From Larkinella punicea (lineage in GTDB: Bacteria; Bacteroidota; Bacteroidia; Cytophagales; Spirosomataceae), in contig NZ_QOWE01000005.1 in assembly GCF_003334855.1 (NCBI RefSeq), positions 248,001-312,000 on the forward strand: a stretch of 64,000 nt of DNA, written 5' to 3'. Below, piece after piece: positions 25,181-33,188 of the stretch (within the stretch, counting starts at the first letter, position 1; the number at the start of each line of letters is the position of its first letter). The notes under the pieces are model-generated. The model saw nothing but the letters and a program-made list of their open reading frames with translations. It was not told where the DNA came from and ran no database searches. The translations under genes and the position numbers were made by a program.

Positions 25181-26932
25181 ATGAAAAAGATATTCTTCCT
25201 ATTTTTAGCAACGCTACCCTTCTTTGTTTTTGCGCAACAGAAACCGGCGCAGAATGACGATTTAACCGGGTTGCGGGCCGTGGGTTCGCCCGCCAATCCG
25301 AAAGTGCCGATGCGCTGGAATCATTACAACGACTACGCCGGGATTATGAAGTTTTGCCAGGATATGGCCAAGGCTCACCCGAACCTGGTGAAGCTCGAAT
25401 CGATGGGCAAAACGTTTCAGGGCCGCGATTTGTGGGTGCTGGTGGTCAGTGATTTCAAAACCGGCAACGCCGATCGCAAACCCGGTTTTTACATCGATGG
25501 CAACATTCACTCCAACGAGTTGCAGGGATCAGAAATTGCAATGTATACGGCCTGGTATCTGGCTGAGAATTTTGGCACCATCGAGTTTACGACCCAGTTG
25601 CTGAAAGACAAAGTGTTTTACATCGCGCCCAGCATCAACCTCGACGCGCGGGAGGATTTCATCAAAAATCCCAACAACCCCAATTCACCCCGCTCGGGGC
25701 TGATGCCGTTCGACGACGATGGGGATGGGGAGATCGATGAAGACAAATACGACGACCTCGACGGCGACGGCAACATTGTGCTGATGCGCCGGAAAACGCC
25801 ACTGGGCCGCATGAAACAGGACCCCAACGACCCGACGCGCATGATCCCGGCCAAAGCCGACGAACCGGGCGAATACGAACTGCTGGGCTACGAAGGCATC
25901 GACAACGACGGCGACGGACAGGTGAACGAAGATGTGGCCGGACGCTACGATCCCAACCGCGACTGGGGCTGGGGTTGGCAACCGGATTATATTCAGGGCG
26001 GGGCGCTTTTTTATCCCGGTACCTTGCCCGAAACGCAGGCCATCAAGAAATACATCATCGGTCACCCGAACATCGCTGGTGCTCAGAGCTATCACAACTA
26101 CGGCGGGATGATGCTGCGCGGACCGGGTGCCGAAGAAGATCAGCAGTATTACAATCCGAGCGATATTGCGGTGTATGACGTCATCGGTCGTACGGGCGAG
26201 AAAATCATTCCCGGTTACAATTACTATGTGATTTACAAGGACTTGTATACGGTTTATGGTGGCGAAATCGACTGGCTGGCGTTGGGCCGGGGCGTTTTCA
26301 CGTTCTCGAACGAGCTGATGTCGTCGTATCTGCTGTTCCGGCAAAAACCGGGAGAAAGCAACCGGTTTCAGAACGACGAGTTCAATCAGTTTGGGAAATA
26401 CCTACTGTTCGATGACGCGTATGTGGCCTGGAAACCGTTCAAACACCCGCAGTATGGCGACATCGAAATTGGCGGTCCCAAGAAAAATTACATCCGCAAC
26501 CACCCCGGTTTTATGCTGGAAGAAGACGCCCACCGGAACATGTCGTTCACACTTTTTCACGCCCACCAGACGCCGAAGCTGGACGTTCAGGCCATCACTA
26601 CGAAACCGCTCGGCAACGGCCTGACGGAAGTGACAGCTACGATTGTGAACCAGCGCGTGATTCCTACGCATTCCTCGCACGACATCCGTTTTAAGATTGA
26701 ACGACCCGATTACATCACGCTCAAAGGAGCCACACCACTGGCGGCCATGATTGTCGAAAATGCCGATCTGAATATCACAAAAGAGCAGAAAACCAATCCC
26801 GCAACGATCGAGGTGCCGAACATTCCGGGCATGGGGTACGTGAAAGTCCGCTGGATCGTGAAAGGCAGTGGTGGCAAATACACGGTTTCGGTCGACAGCC
26901 GGAAGGGTGGCGTGGTAGAGAAGACGCTGTAA
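25181..26932 (+). CDS. Secreted M14 zinc carboxypeptidase
   Basis: The 583-residue product has a signal peptide (FFLFLATLPFFVFAQ). The M14 active site is complete: His110-x-x-Glu113 in GNIHSNELQG, His305 in SYHNYGG, a YDPNRDW substrate-binding motif, and catalytic Glu378 in TFSNEL. Two acidic DxDGDG-type inserts near 180-200 and 245-255 suggest bound calcium. A beta-sandwich follows from about 470 (EVTATIVNQRVIPTHS). It probably trims peptides outside the inner membrane. It is codirectional with its degenerate paralogue and separated from it by a 39-bp palindrome. Confidence 0.92.
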   Translation: MKKIFFLFLATLPFFVFAQQKPAQNDDLTGLRAVGSPANPKVPMRWNHYNDYAGIMKFCQDMAKAHPNLVKLESMGKTFQGRDLWVLVVSDFKTGNADRKPGFYIDGNIHSNELQGSEIAMYTAWYLAENFGTIEFTTQLLKDKVFYIAPSINLDAREDFIKNPNNPNSPRSGLMPFDDDGDGEIDEDKYDDLDGDGNIVLMRRKTPLGRMKQDPNDPTRMIPAKADEPGEYELLGYEGIDNDGDGQVNEDVAGRYDPNRDWGWGWQPDYIQGGALFYPGTLPETQAIKKYIIGHPNIAGAQSYHNYGGMMLRGPGAEEDQQYYNPSDIAVYDVIGRTGEKIIPGYNYYVIYKDLYTVYGGEIDWLALGRGVFTFSNELMSSYLLFRQKPGESNRFQNDEFNQFGKYLLFDDAYVAWKPFKHPQYGDIEIGGPKKNYIRNHPGFMLEEDAHRNMSFTLFHAHQTPKLDVQAITTKPLGNGLTEVTATIVNQRVIPTHSSHDIRFKIERPDYITLKGATPLAAMIVENADLNITKEQKTNPATIEVPNIPGMGYVKVRWIVKGSGGKYTVSVDSRKGGVVEKTL

Positions 26933-27039
26933 CGCTCAACGAACGCCGACAAACCCAGTTTCGACTACAACAACCATAGATTCGACTACATCTATTTTTT
27001 GGGGGCTGCTGACCTTTGCAGAAACAAAAAAATAGAAAA

Positions 27040-27954
27040 ATGAAAATCATATTAACTGGTTCGTTAGGGCACATCAGCAAACCTCTGACGCAGGAATTGG
27101 TAGAAAAAGGACATGCGGTTACCGTCATCAGCAGCAAGCCCGACAAGCAATCCGCCATCGAAGCCCTGGGAGCTATTGCCGCCATTGGCTCCCTGCAAGA
27201 CGCTGATTTTCTGACGGAAACGTTCACCGGTGCCGATGCAGTGTATACGATGGTGCCACCAGCCAATTATTTCGATCATACCCTCGACCTACTGGCTCAT
27301 TATCACCGCATCGGCACCAACTATGCACAGGCCATCGGCCAGTCGGGCGTAAAGCAGGTGGTGAATCTCAGTACGATTGGTGCCCATTTAGCAGCCGGTG
27401 AGGGTTCGGGTATTTTACTTGGTGCATACACTGTAGAGCAGATCCTGAACACGCTACCCACGGACGTGGCCATCACCCACATGCGCCCCACTTCGTTTTA
27501 CTACAATTTGTATGGCTACTCCGGGATGATCGAAGCGGAGGGCATCATTGCCGCCAACTACGGGGCCGACGGCACGATCCCCTGGGTCTCGCCAGTCGAT
27601 ATTGCGGCTGCAATTGCTAACGAACTCGAAAAACCGCTTGTTGGCCGAACCGTGCGGTATGTAGCCAGTGAAGAATTGACGGGTAACGAGACTGCTGCCA
27701 TTTTAGGGGCTGCTCTCGAAATGCCTGATTTGAAATGGGTTCTGATTTCGGATGAACAAACGCAGCAGGGGTTGGTCGCCATCGGGATGAATCCGACCAT
27801 TGCGGCCGGGCTGGTTGAAATGTATGCCAGTCTGTATACGGGTGTTCTGGCCGAAAACTATTACCGCCATAAACCGGCGGTGATGGGCAACGTAAAACTG
27901 AAGGATTTTGCAAAAGAATTTGCGGCTGCCTTTCACCAAAAACAAGTATCTTGA
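27040..27954 (+). CDS. NmrA-like NAD(P)-binding oxidoreductase
   Basis: The ATG at 27040 gives a 304-residue Rossmann protein with MKIILTGSLGHISKPL at the start, the atypical GxxGxxG nucleotide-binding loop of the NmrA/quinone oxidoreductase 2-like group. Further family features are DADFLTETFTGADAVYTMVPP near 60-80 and MRPTSFYYNLYGY near 150. Members act as redox sensors or reduce quinones; the partner is unknown. Only three bases separate it from the AraC-family regulator, so the two are co-transcribed and the regulator probably controls the pair. Confidence 0.85.
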   Translation: MKIILTGSLGHISKPLTQELVEKGHAVTVISSKPDKQSAIEALGAIAAIGSLQDADFLTETFTGADAVYTMVPPANYFDHTLDLLAHYHRIGTNYAQAIGQSGVKQVVNLSTIGAHLAAGEGSGILLGAYTVEQILNTLPTDVAITHMRPTSFYYNLYGYSGMIEAEGIIAANYGADGTIPWVSPVDIAAAIANELEKPLVGRTVRYVASEELTGNETAAILGAALEMPDLKWVLISDEQTQQGLVAIGMNPTIAAGLVEMYASLYTGVLAENYYRHKPAVMGNVKLKDFAKEFAAAFHQKQVS

Positions 27955-27957
27955 CGT

Positions 27958-28875
27958 ATGGCTACCACGCAACCACGCCGGTTTAAAACGATTGGTGAAT
28001 TTCACCAGTATAGGGAACTGCCCAAGCCTGAGCATCCATTAATCAGCGTAATCAATTTAGAATTAACCAGGCAGTTGCCTGCCAACGAAACCGGTATAGT
28101 GAAGGATTTTTATTCCATTGCCTTGAAAAGGAACTTCAATGCCCGGATGAAATACGGGCAGCAGGAATTTGACTTTGATGAAGGGGTCATGTTCTTTATG
28201 GCCCCGGGCCAGGTTCTGAAAATTGAGATGGAGAAGGATACTATTCTGCAACAGACGGGGTGGATGTTACTGGTTCACCCCGACTTTTTATGGAATACGC
28301 CCCTAGCCAAAACCATCAAACACTACGAATATTTCGACTATTCCGTCAACGAAGCCCTCTTTCTGTCCGAGAAAGAAGAAGCTATTATGGCCGGGATTGT
28401 CGAAAGCATTCAACACGAATACCACGCAAACATCGACAAGTTCAGCCAGGATATCATCATCGCCCAACTCGATTTGTTGCTCAAGTATGCAGACCGGTTT
28501 TATCAGCGTCAGTTCATCACCCGAAAAATAGCCAATCACAAAATCCTGGATCGTCTGGAGAAGCTGATTGCCGACTATTTCAACAGCGATGATCTGATGA
28601 AACAGGGATTGCCAACGGTTCAATACGTTGCCGAAAACCTACATCTATCTCCCACGTATTTAAGTGGTCTGCTCAAATTGGTAACCGGACAAACCACCCA
28701 GCAACACATCCACGACAAGTTGATCGAAAGAGCCAAAGAAAAATTATCGGCCACTGATTTATCCATTAGCGAAATTGCCTACGAATTAGGGTTCGAACAT
28801 CCGCAGTCGTTCAGTAAATTATTCAAGACCAAAACCCGCCTTTCTCCGCTGGAATTTCGACATTCTTTCAATTAA
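27958..28875 (+). CDS. AraC-family transcriptional regulator
   Basis: A 305-residue regulator. The N-terminal ~190 residues form a ligand-sensing beta domain without a clear family tag. The C-terminal ~100 residues hold the two helix-turn-helix motifs: HLSPTYLSGLLKLVTG near 225-240 and ISEIAYELGFEHPQSFSKLF near 272-291, ending in the conserved TRLSPLEFR. It directly follows the NmrA-like gene and is likely to regulate it. The effector is unknown. Confidence 0.9.
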   Translation: MATTQPRRFKTIGEFHQYRELPKPEHPLISVINLELTRQLPANETGIVKDFYSIALKRNFNARMKYGQQEFDFDEGVMFFMAPGQVLKIEMEKDTILQQTGWMLLVHPDFLWNTPLAKTIKHYEYFDYSVNEALFLSEKEEAIMAGIVESIQHEYHANIDKFSQDIIIAQLDLLLKYADRFYQRQFITRKIANHKILDRLEKLIADYFNSDDLMKQGLPTVQYVAENLHLSPTYLSGLLKLVTGQTTQQHIHDKLIERAKEKLSATDLSISEIAYELGFEHPQSFSKLFKTKTRLSPLEFRHSFN

Positions 28876-29102
28876 GCAACCGATATTGGCTTTGTACGGA
28901 CGGATGTAAGAAAATAATCCCCTTCGTTCCGTTTACTCAATACTATGCCTCCCGCTCGCGAAGTTTACTTACCTTTCGAACGATCTGAAAGGGAGCGATC
29001 ATCTTGAATCGTGCTGAAGATCAGACCACTAAGCTAACTGCAAATCGACTTATTGCCAGTAGTCCAACCAGCGATCAATTCACACGTTTAAATCCAGGAA
29101 AG

Positions 29103-29915
29103 ATGAATCCAAACAAAGCGTTATGGGAAAAAGGGGACTTCACCCAAATTGCCGCCACCATGCGGGAAAGCGGTGAGCAATTGGTTGCCAACCTGAACAT
29201 CACCAGAGACCTTCACGTGCTCGACCTCGGTTGTGGCGACGGTACCACGGCCATCCCGGAAGCCAAACTCGGTGCTACGGTTTTAGGCGTTGACATCGCC
29301 CGGAATCTGGTTGAAGCCGGCAACCGTCGGGCCAAAGCGGAAGGGCTGACCAACTGCACGTTTCAGGAAGGGGATGCGACCGATTTGCAGGAACTGGAAG
29401 ACCAAAGCTTTGATCTCGTTGTCAGCATCTTTGGTGCCATGTTCGCTCCAAAACCCTTTGAGGTCGCCAAAGAAATGGTTAGGATGACCCGTCCGGGTGG
29501 CCGGATCATCATGGGAAACTGGATACCGGGCGATCCTACGCTGGTTGCCCAAATACTAAGGATCAGCTCGGCCTATACGCCCCCACCGCCGGAAGGATTC
29601 ATCAGTCCCATGTTGTGGGGTGTCGAGAGCCACGTTACCGAGCGTTTTGAGAAAGCCGGTGTGTCCAAAGACAACATAACCTTTCTGAAAGATACGTTTA
29701 CCTTCAATGCCCCGTATTCCCCTTCCGAATTCGTTCAGGCGTTCAAAAACTATTACGGCCCGACCATGAATGCGTTTGAAGCCGCCGAAAAAAATGGGAA
29801 AGCATTGGAGCTACAGCGGGAATTGGAAGACCTGTTTGCCAGTCAGAACAAAAGCATCGATCCGAATCTCACCTCGGTAGATGCCATGTTCCTGCGGGTT
29901 ACAGTTATTCGGTAA
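29103..29915 (+). CDS. Class I SAM-dependent methyltransferase
   Basis: The ATG at 29103, preceded by AGGAAAG, is preferred over a longer frame that begins with TTG. The 270-residue product has motif I VLDLGCGDGTTAIPEAKLG near 39-57, ADA-like acidic residue in VLGVDIARNLVEA near 60-72, GDATDLQEL near 88 and FDLVVSIFGAMFAPKP near 102-117. The LVRMTRPGGRI-type post-motif is present as MVRMTRPGGRIIMGNW. Its closest pattern is the UbiE/arsenite-type group, but the substrate is unknown. It converges with the PyrR-like gene. Confidence 0.85.
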   Translation: MNPNKALWEKGDFTQIAATMRESGEQLVANLNITRDLHVLDLGCGDGTTAIPEAKLGATVLGVDIARNLVEAGNRRAKAEGLTNCTFQEGDATDLQELEDQSFDLVVSIFGAMFAPKPFEVAKEMVRMTRPGGRIIMGNWIPGDPTLVAQILRISSAYTPPPPEGFISPMLWGVESHVTERFEKAGVSKDNITFLKDTFTFNAPYSPSEFVQAFKNYYGPTMNAFEAAEKNGKALELQRELEDLFASQNKSIDPNLTSVDAMFLRVTVIR

Positions 29916-29926
29916 ACGTACACTTT

Positions 29927-30436
29927 CTACTGCATGTAGACGCCAATCCGTTCTTCGTCACTCAGCACCACCAGCACGTGTTCGGTCAGGGTGGTTGAGA
30001 GTTTGTAGCCAATGTAATCGGCAGCAACGGGGTAGCGTTTGTGATCACGGTCGACAATCACCGCGACTTTCAGCTTGGTCACAGGCACATTCAAAAACGG
30101 TTGCAGGGCAAACGCCAGGGTTCGGCCCGAGTTCAGAACATCATCGATCACAATGACCGATTTGCCGGTAAAAACCGACATCTCGCCATCCAGATGAACC
30201 GGCGGTTGTTCCAGCGTCGTTTTGTCAAGCGTAATTTTCATCACCATGACCTCCAGCGGGGAAATCTGCCGCAATACCTCCGCCAGCCGCTCGGCCAGCA
30301 CATGCCCTTCGCCCGACACGCCGGCCAGAATCACTTCGGATTCTTCAAAGTTGTTCTCGTAAATCTCAAAGGCAATCCGGCGTATTTTTTGCTCTACTTG
30401 TACGCGGGTCAGAATCTGGGTGGTCTCGGAAGTCAT
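29927..30436 (-). CDS. PyrR-like phosphoribosyltransferase family protein
   Basis: A 169-residue type I PRTase. The PRPP-binding signature VIVIDDVLNSGRTLAFA lies near 93-109, and the 'flexible loop' region near 65-80. In the PyrR group this fold gives uracil phosphoribosyltransferase activity and, in Gram-positive bacteria, RNA-binding attenuation of pyrimidine genes. No attenuator-like partner is evident here, so only the PRTase assignment is safe. The start is the ATG at 30436; the next gene upstream is divergent. Confidence 0.82.
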   Translation of the reverse strand: MTSETTQILTRVQVEQKIRRIAFEIYENNFEESEVILAGVSGEGHVLAERLAEVLRQISPLEVMVMKITLDKTTLEQPPVHLDGEMSVFTGKSVIVIDDVLNSGRTLAFALQPFLNVPVTKLKVAVIVDRDHKRYPVAADYIGYKLSTTLTEHVLVVLSDEERIGVYMQ

Positions 30437-30515
30437 AACCGATCAGGGAAGTCGATGGTAAAAAATGAAAATTACCCGAAAACGCCGAATGCTCAAAATA
30501 AACGAAGCCTTTTCG

Positions 30516-30523
30516 TACTTTTG
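30516..30523 (+). promoter_or_regulatory. -7 element before the YcxB-like gene
   Basis: TACTTTTG is an exact TAnnTTTG match. A start near 30530 would place the whole 30534-30609 hairpin inside the transcript leader. No -33 TTTG is seen at the right distance. Confidence 0.4.
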
Positions 30524-30533
30524 CAAACTGTTC

Positions 30534-30609
30534 AGACAAGAGAGTTGAGACAAGAGACAAAAGACCTGAGGTCTCTTCTCTTTATTCTCTTGTCTCAACT
30601 CTCTTGTCT
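30534..30609. repeat. Perfect 24-bp inverted repeat in the YcxB-like gene leader
   Basis: Arms 30534-30557 and 30586-30609 are exact reverse complements, made of AGACAAGAGA words, with a 28-base loop holding its own ACCTGAGGT dyad. It lies between a probable promoter and the start codon at 30628. Confidence 0.9.
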
Positions 30610-30627
30610 AAAATGTAATTTATTTCA

Positions 30628-31197
30628 ATGATTATCAAAACCAAAAAATACGCCCTCGACCAGAAAACCTACATCAGTCTGGCGATGCGTAGCTGGGTAA
30701 AAAACAACTGGTACTGGGGTTTCGTCCCACTGGGTCTCATTTTTGCCAATGCCATCCTGAACGTGACGGGCGTCTACCCAAACTGGTGGATTTACCTCGT
30801 CATTGTGCTCCTCACCATCCTCTACGTGCTGTTCTGGGCCGTCCAATTTACGGGCATCACGCAAATGGAACAGACCAAATCGCTGTTTCAGAAGTATGTC
30901 TACGAGATTGACAGCCGCCAGATTCTGCTGAAACTGAACGCCCGCGAAGGCGGTATCCTGAAATGGGATCAAATCCGGAGCGTGACCAAAGACAAAACCG
31001 CTTATGTCATGGTGGTTTCCAACGACCAGGCGATGAACGGCATGAAAGTAAACTGGTTGGCCAAAATCGTGGCCAAAGGCATGAAAAATGCCCAGTTCCT
31101 CTACCTGCCGTATTCGATTTTCACCACCGAAAACGAACTGAAGTTCATGGATACGCTCCTGAAACGGAAGGGCTTTTTGGGGGAAGTGGAAAAATAA
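30628..31197 (+). CDS. YcxB-like membrane protein
   Basis: A 189-residue protein with two adjacent membrane helices (about 30-48 and 53-75, the latter IYLVIVLLTILYVLFWAVQF) followed by a soluble YcxB-like domain: YEIDSRQILLKLNAREGGILKWDQIRSV near 92-119 and FLYLPYSIFTTENELKFMDTLL near 155-176. The function is unknown; the domain resembles PH-like folds in layout. It is convergent with the Dabb gene across a 42-bp inverted repeat. Confidence 0.78.
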   Translation: MIIKTKKYALDQKTYISLAMRSWVKNNWYWGFVPLGLIFANAILNVTGVYPNWWIYLVIVLLTILYVLFWAVQFTGITQMEQTKSLFQKYVYEIDSRQILLKLNAREGGILKWDQIRSVTKDKTAYVMVVSNDQAMNGMKVNWLAKIVAKGMKNAQFLYLPYSIFTTENELKFMDTLLKRKGFLGEVEK

Positions 31198-31198
31198 A

Positions 31199-31302
31199 GG
31201 AGAAAGGGGTGAAAGGAAGAGGGGATGAAAGGGAGGAGGGAAAATCCTATGTCTTTCATCCCCTCTTCCCTTTCATCCCCTCTTCCTTTCACCCCTTTCC
31301 CC
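31199..31302. repeat. 42-bp inverted repeat of purine/pyrimidine words
   Basis: Arms 31199-31240 and 31261-31302 pair with two mismatches around a 20-base loop. The left arm is almost pure purine (GGAGAAAGGGGTGAAAGG). It fills the gap between convergent stop codons almost exactly, abutting the Dabb stop at 31303. Confidence 0.9.
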
Positions 31303-31689
31303 CTACTTTGCCTGATTGGTGAAATCGACCACCGTTACGTCGGCCAGCCAGCCGCCAACGAGTTTGCCAAATTCTTTGTGAGCCGGGTGCGGCAGGTAAG
31401 TATCCCGGTCTTTTTCGTTCGCGAACGTCAACACAAAAGCGTGCGTCAGACCTTTGTCGAGTTTCTCCGGACTGTTGTTCGTTCCCCACTTGAAACTCTT
31501 GATTTCCTTTATTTTTGACGGTAACGCTTCAAAAGCAGCTACAATTTCTTTCACCTTCGCGGGCGTAGCTTCAGGTTTGAATTTAAACAGGACGACGTGG
31601 GTGAGATCGGATGGAGTCATTTTGTTTTGAGCGGAAGCGCCGGTCAGGGCGAGACCAATAAAAAGAAGGGTTGCAAAAACGGTTTTCAT
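31303..31689 (-). CDS. Dabb (stress-responsive A/B barrel) family secreted protein
   Basis: A 128-residue protein with a signal peptide (cleavage near ASAQ) and one Dabb domain: LTHVVLFKFKPEATPAKVKEI near 29-49 and the second strand set HAFVLTFANEKDRDTYLPHPAHKEF near 82-106. Dabb proteins form ferredoxin-like dimers. Catalytic members exist (polyketide cyclases), but this protein has no distinguishing active-site residue. Its export is typical of Bacteroidota versions. Confidence 0.88.
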   Translation of the reverse strand: MKTVFATLLFIGLALTGASAQNKMTPSDLTHVVLFKFKPEATPAKVKEIVAAFEALPSKIKEIKSFKWGTNNSPEKLDKGLTHAFVLTFANEKDRDTYLPHPAHKEFGKLVGGWLADVTVVDFTNQAK

Positions 31690-31764
31690 GAAATTGGTTT
31701 GTAAGTTTTAACGCTGCGACTGCAGAATGTTTCAAATAAGTCAATCTACTTCGGAAACTACTGC

Positions 31765-32541
31765 CTACTGCTTCTCGGCATACGGGATGACCAGTTTCTC
31801 ACCCCGGGCGGCATAATTCTTGGTTTTCCCATTGGCTTTCATCAGCGCATCGACCGTAACACCGTATTTTTCAGCCACGACGCGGAGAATATCGCCTGCA
31901 CCAACGGTATGATACGCCCGCGCTTTCACCTTCAGTTTTGTCACGTCGGCCTTCACCGCGTTGTCTTTCAAATCCGGATTCAGCGCTTTTAACGTACTGA
32001 TACTCAGATTATACTTAGTAGCCACACTGTAGATCGTTTCACCCGGTTTTACGGTATGCGTAATCGACACCCCACCCGCCGGAACATTCACTTTGGGCTT
32101 TTCTTCTTTCGTTTTTTCCTCAACGGGTTTCTCTTCCCGCACCGGTTTTTCTTCTTTGACTTCCGCTACCGGTTTCTCCGCCGGTTTGCCCACTGCCGGG
32201 CGTTCTTCGGAATCCAAAGCCGGTTTTTTAGAAACCTCTTTTTCCTCATCGATGGGCGCTGGAGCCGTCTGCGACAAATCGACGGGCGCATTCCGGCTGG
32301 ACGTATCGATTTCGATGGGTGCCACCAGTTCCGGTTCCAGCGGTAGTTCCACCGGTTTTTGCACCGTCGTATCCAACGCGACGCTGGTTAGCTCTTCCGA
32401 CCCTTTCGTGTCATCGGCCACATACTCGTAGCCCACGTACAACAGGGCCAGAATCGTTAGAATCAGAACGGCCAGCGTAATGGTGGGCAAACTTGAACCC
32501 TCCGTCGACCGGGGGTTACGCTTCGCATTTTCGGTTTCCAT
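31765..32541 (-). CDS. Membrane-anchored protein with two LysM domains
   Basis: The 258-residue protein has one N-terminal membrane helix (about 20-42), a Lys/Glu/Pro-rich linker (about 75-145) made of KPVEEK-like repeats, and two LysM domains: HTVKPGETIYSVATKYN near 160-205 and YHTVGAGDILRVVAEKYGV near 211-255. LysM binds peptidoglycan, so it probably links the inner membrane to the cell wall. It lies downstream of purE on the same strand, and could be co-transcribed with it. Confidence 0.88.
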   Translation of the reverse strand: METENAKRNPRSTEGSSLPTITLAVLILTILALLYVGYEYVADDTKGSEELTSVALDTTVQKPVELPLEPELVAPIEIDTSSRNAPVDLSQTAPAPIDEEKEVSKKPALDSEERPAVGKPAEKPVAEVKEEKPVREEKPVEEKTKEEKPKVNVPAGGVSITHTVKPGETIYSVATKYNLSISTLKALNPDLKDNAVKADVTKLKVKARAYHTVGAGDILRVVAEKYGVTVDALMKANGKTKNYAARGEKLVIPYAEKQ

Positions 32542-32544
32542 AAT

Positions 32545-32615
32545 TGGGGTTTAACGTCTGAGGTTTAACGTTTAACGTTGTGCGGCTTCCCTTCAAACGT
32601 TGGACATTAAACCAA
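32545..32615. repeat. Imperfect inverted and direct repeats between LysM and purE genes
   Basis: GTTTAACGT occurs several times, and the ends AATTGG...TTTAACGTC and GACATTAAACCAATT pair imperfectly. This is the weakest member of the intergenic repeat set. Confidence 0.5.
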
Positions 32616-33098
32616 TTAACTTTTTCTTACCTCCTGACTCATTTTCTCCACTTTCACTTTCATGTCTTCCTTGTAATCCTGCAACCGTTGGGCGACGGTT
32701 TCGTCGAACGTGCCTACAATCTGAGCCGCCAGAATCCCGGCGTTGCGGGCGCCATTGAGGGCCACCGTTGCAACCGGGACACCCGAAGGCATTTGCAGAA
32801 TCGACAGAACGGAATCCCAGCCATCGATCGAATTGCTGGATTTCACCGGCACCCCAATCACCGGCAAGGTCGTCAACGAAGCAACCATCCCCGGCAAATG
32901 GGCGGCACCACCCGCGCCGGCAATCACTACTTTCAAACCCCGTTGGCGGGCGGTTTTGCCATATTCCACCATTTTTTCCGGCGTCCGGTGGGCCGAAACG
33001 ACGTCAATTTCGTACGAAACTCCCAAATCCGCCAATATGTCGGCCGCTTCCTGCATGACCCTCAGGTCTGAGCTGCTGCCCATGATGATTCCAACCAT
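32616..33098 (-). CDS. purE: N5-carboxyaminoimidazole ribonucleotide mutase
   Basis: PurE (class I) converts N5-CAIR, made by PurK, to CAIR. The 160-residue protein shows [15 protein letters not shown] at the start, the catalytic SAHRTPEKM near 40-48, and the [16 protein letters not shown] loop near 70-85 that binds the nucleotide, and ends with a helix. It follows purK on the same strand, the normal pairing; the 84-base gap between them is filled with TTAACTC-type repeats. Confidence 0.96.
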   Translation of the reverse strand: MVGIIMGSSSDLRVMQEAADILADLGVSYEIDVVSAHRTPEKMVEYGKTARQRGLKVVIAGAGGAAHLPGMVASLTTLPVIGVPVKSSNSIDGWDSVLSILQMPSGVPVATVALNGARNAGILAAQIVGTFDETVAQRLQDYKEDMKVKVEKMSQEVRKS

Positions 33099-33104
33099 AT
33101 TTTT

Positions 33105-33188
33105 AGTTAAGAGTTAAGAGTTAAAAGTTAAAAGTTGGCTGACGCATACAACTCTTAACTCATCATTCTTAACTCATCATTCTTAACT
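33105..33188. repeat. TTAACTC-type repeat block between purK and purE, reaching into purK
   Basis: AGTTAAGAGTT words on the left pair with AACTCTTAACT at 33150-33160. CATCATTCTTAACT occurs twice in tandem at 33161-33188. The loop holds GCTGACGCAT, the reverse complement of the loop word at 11379-11388. The right end covers the purK stop codon. Confidence 0.8.
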
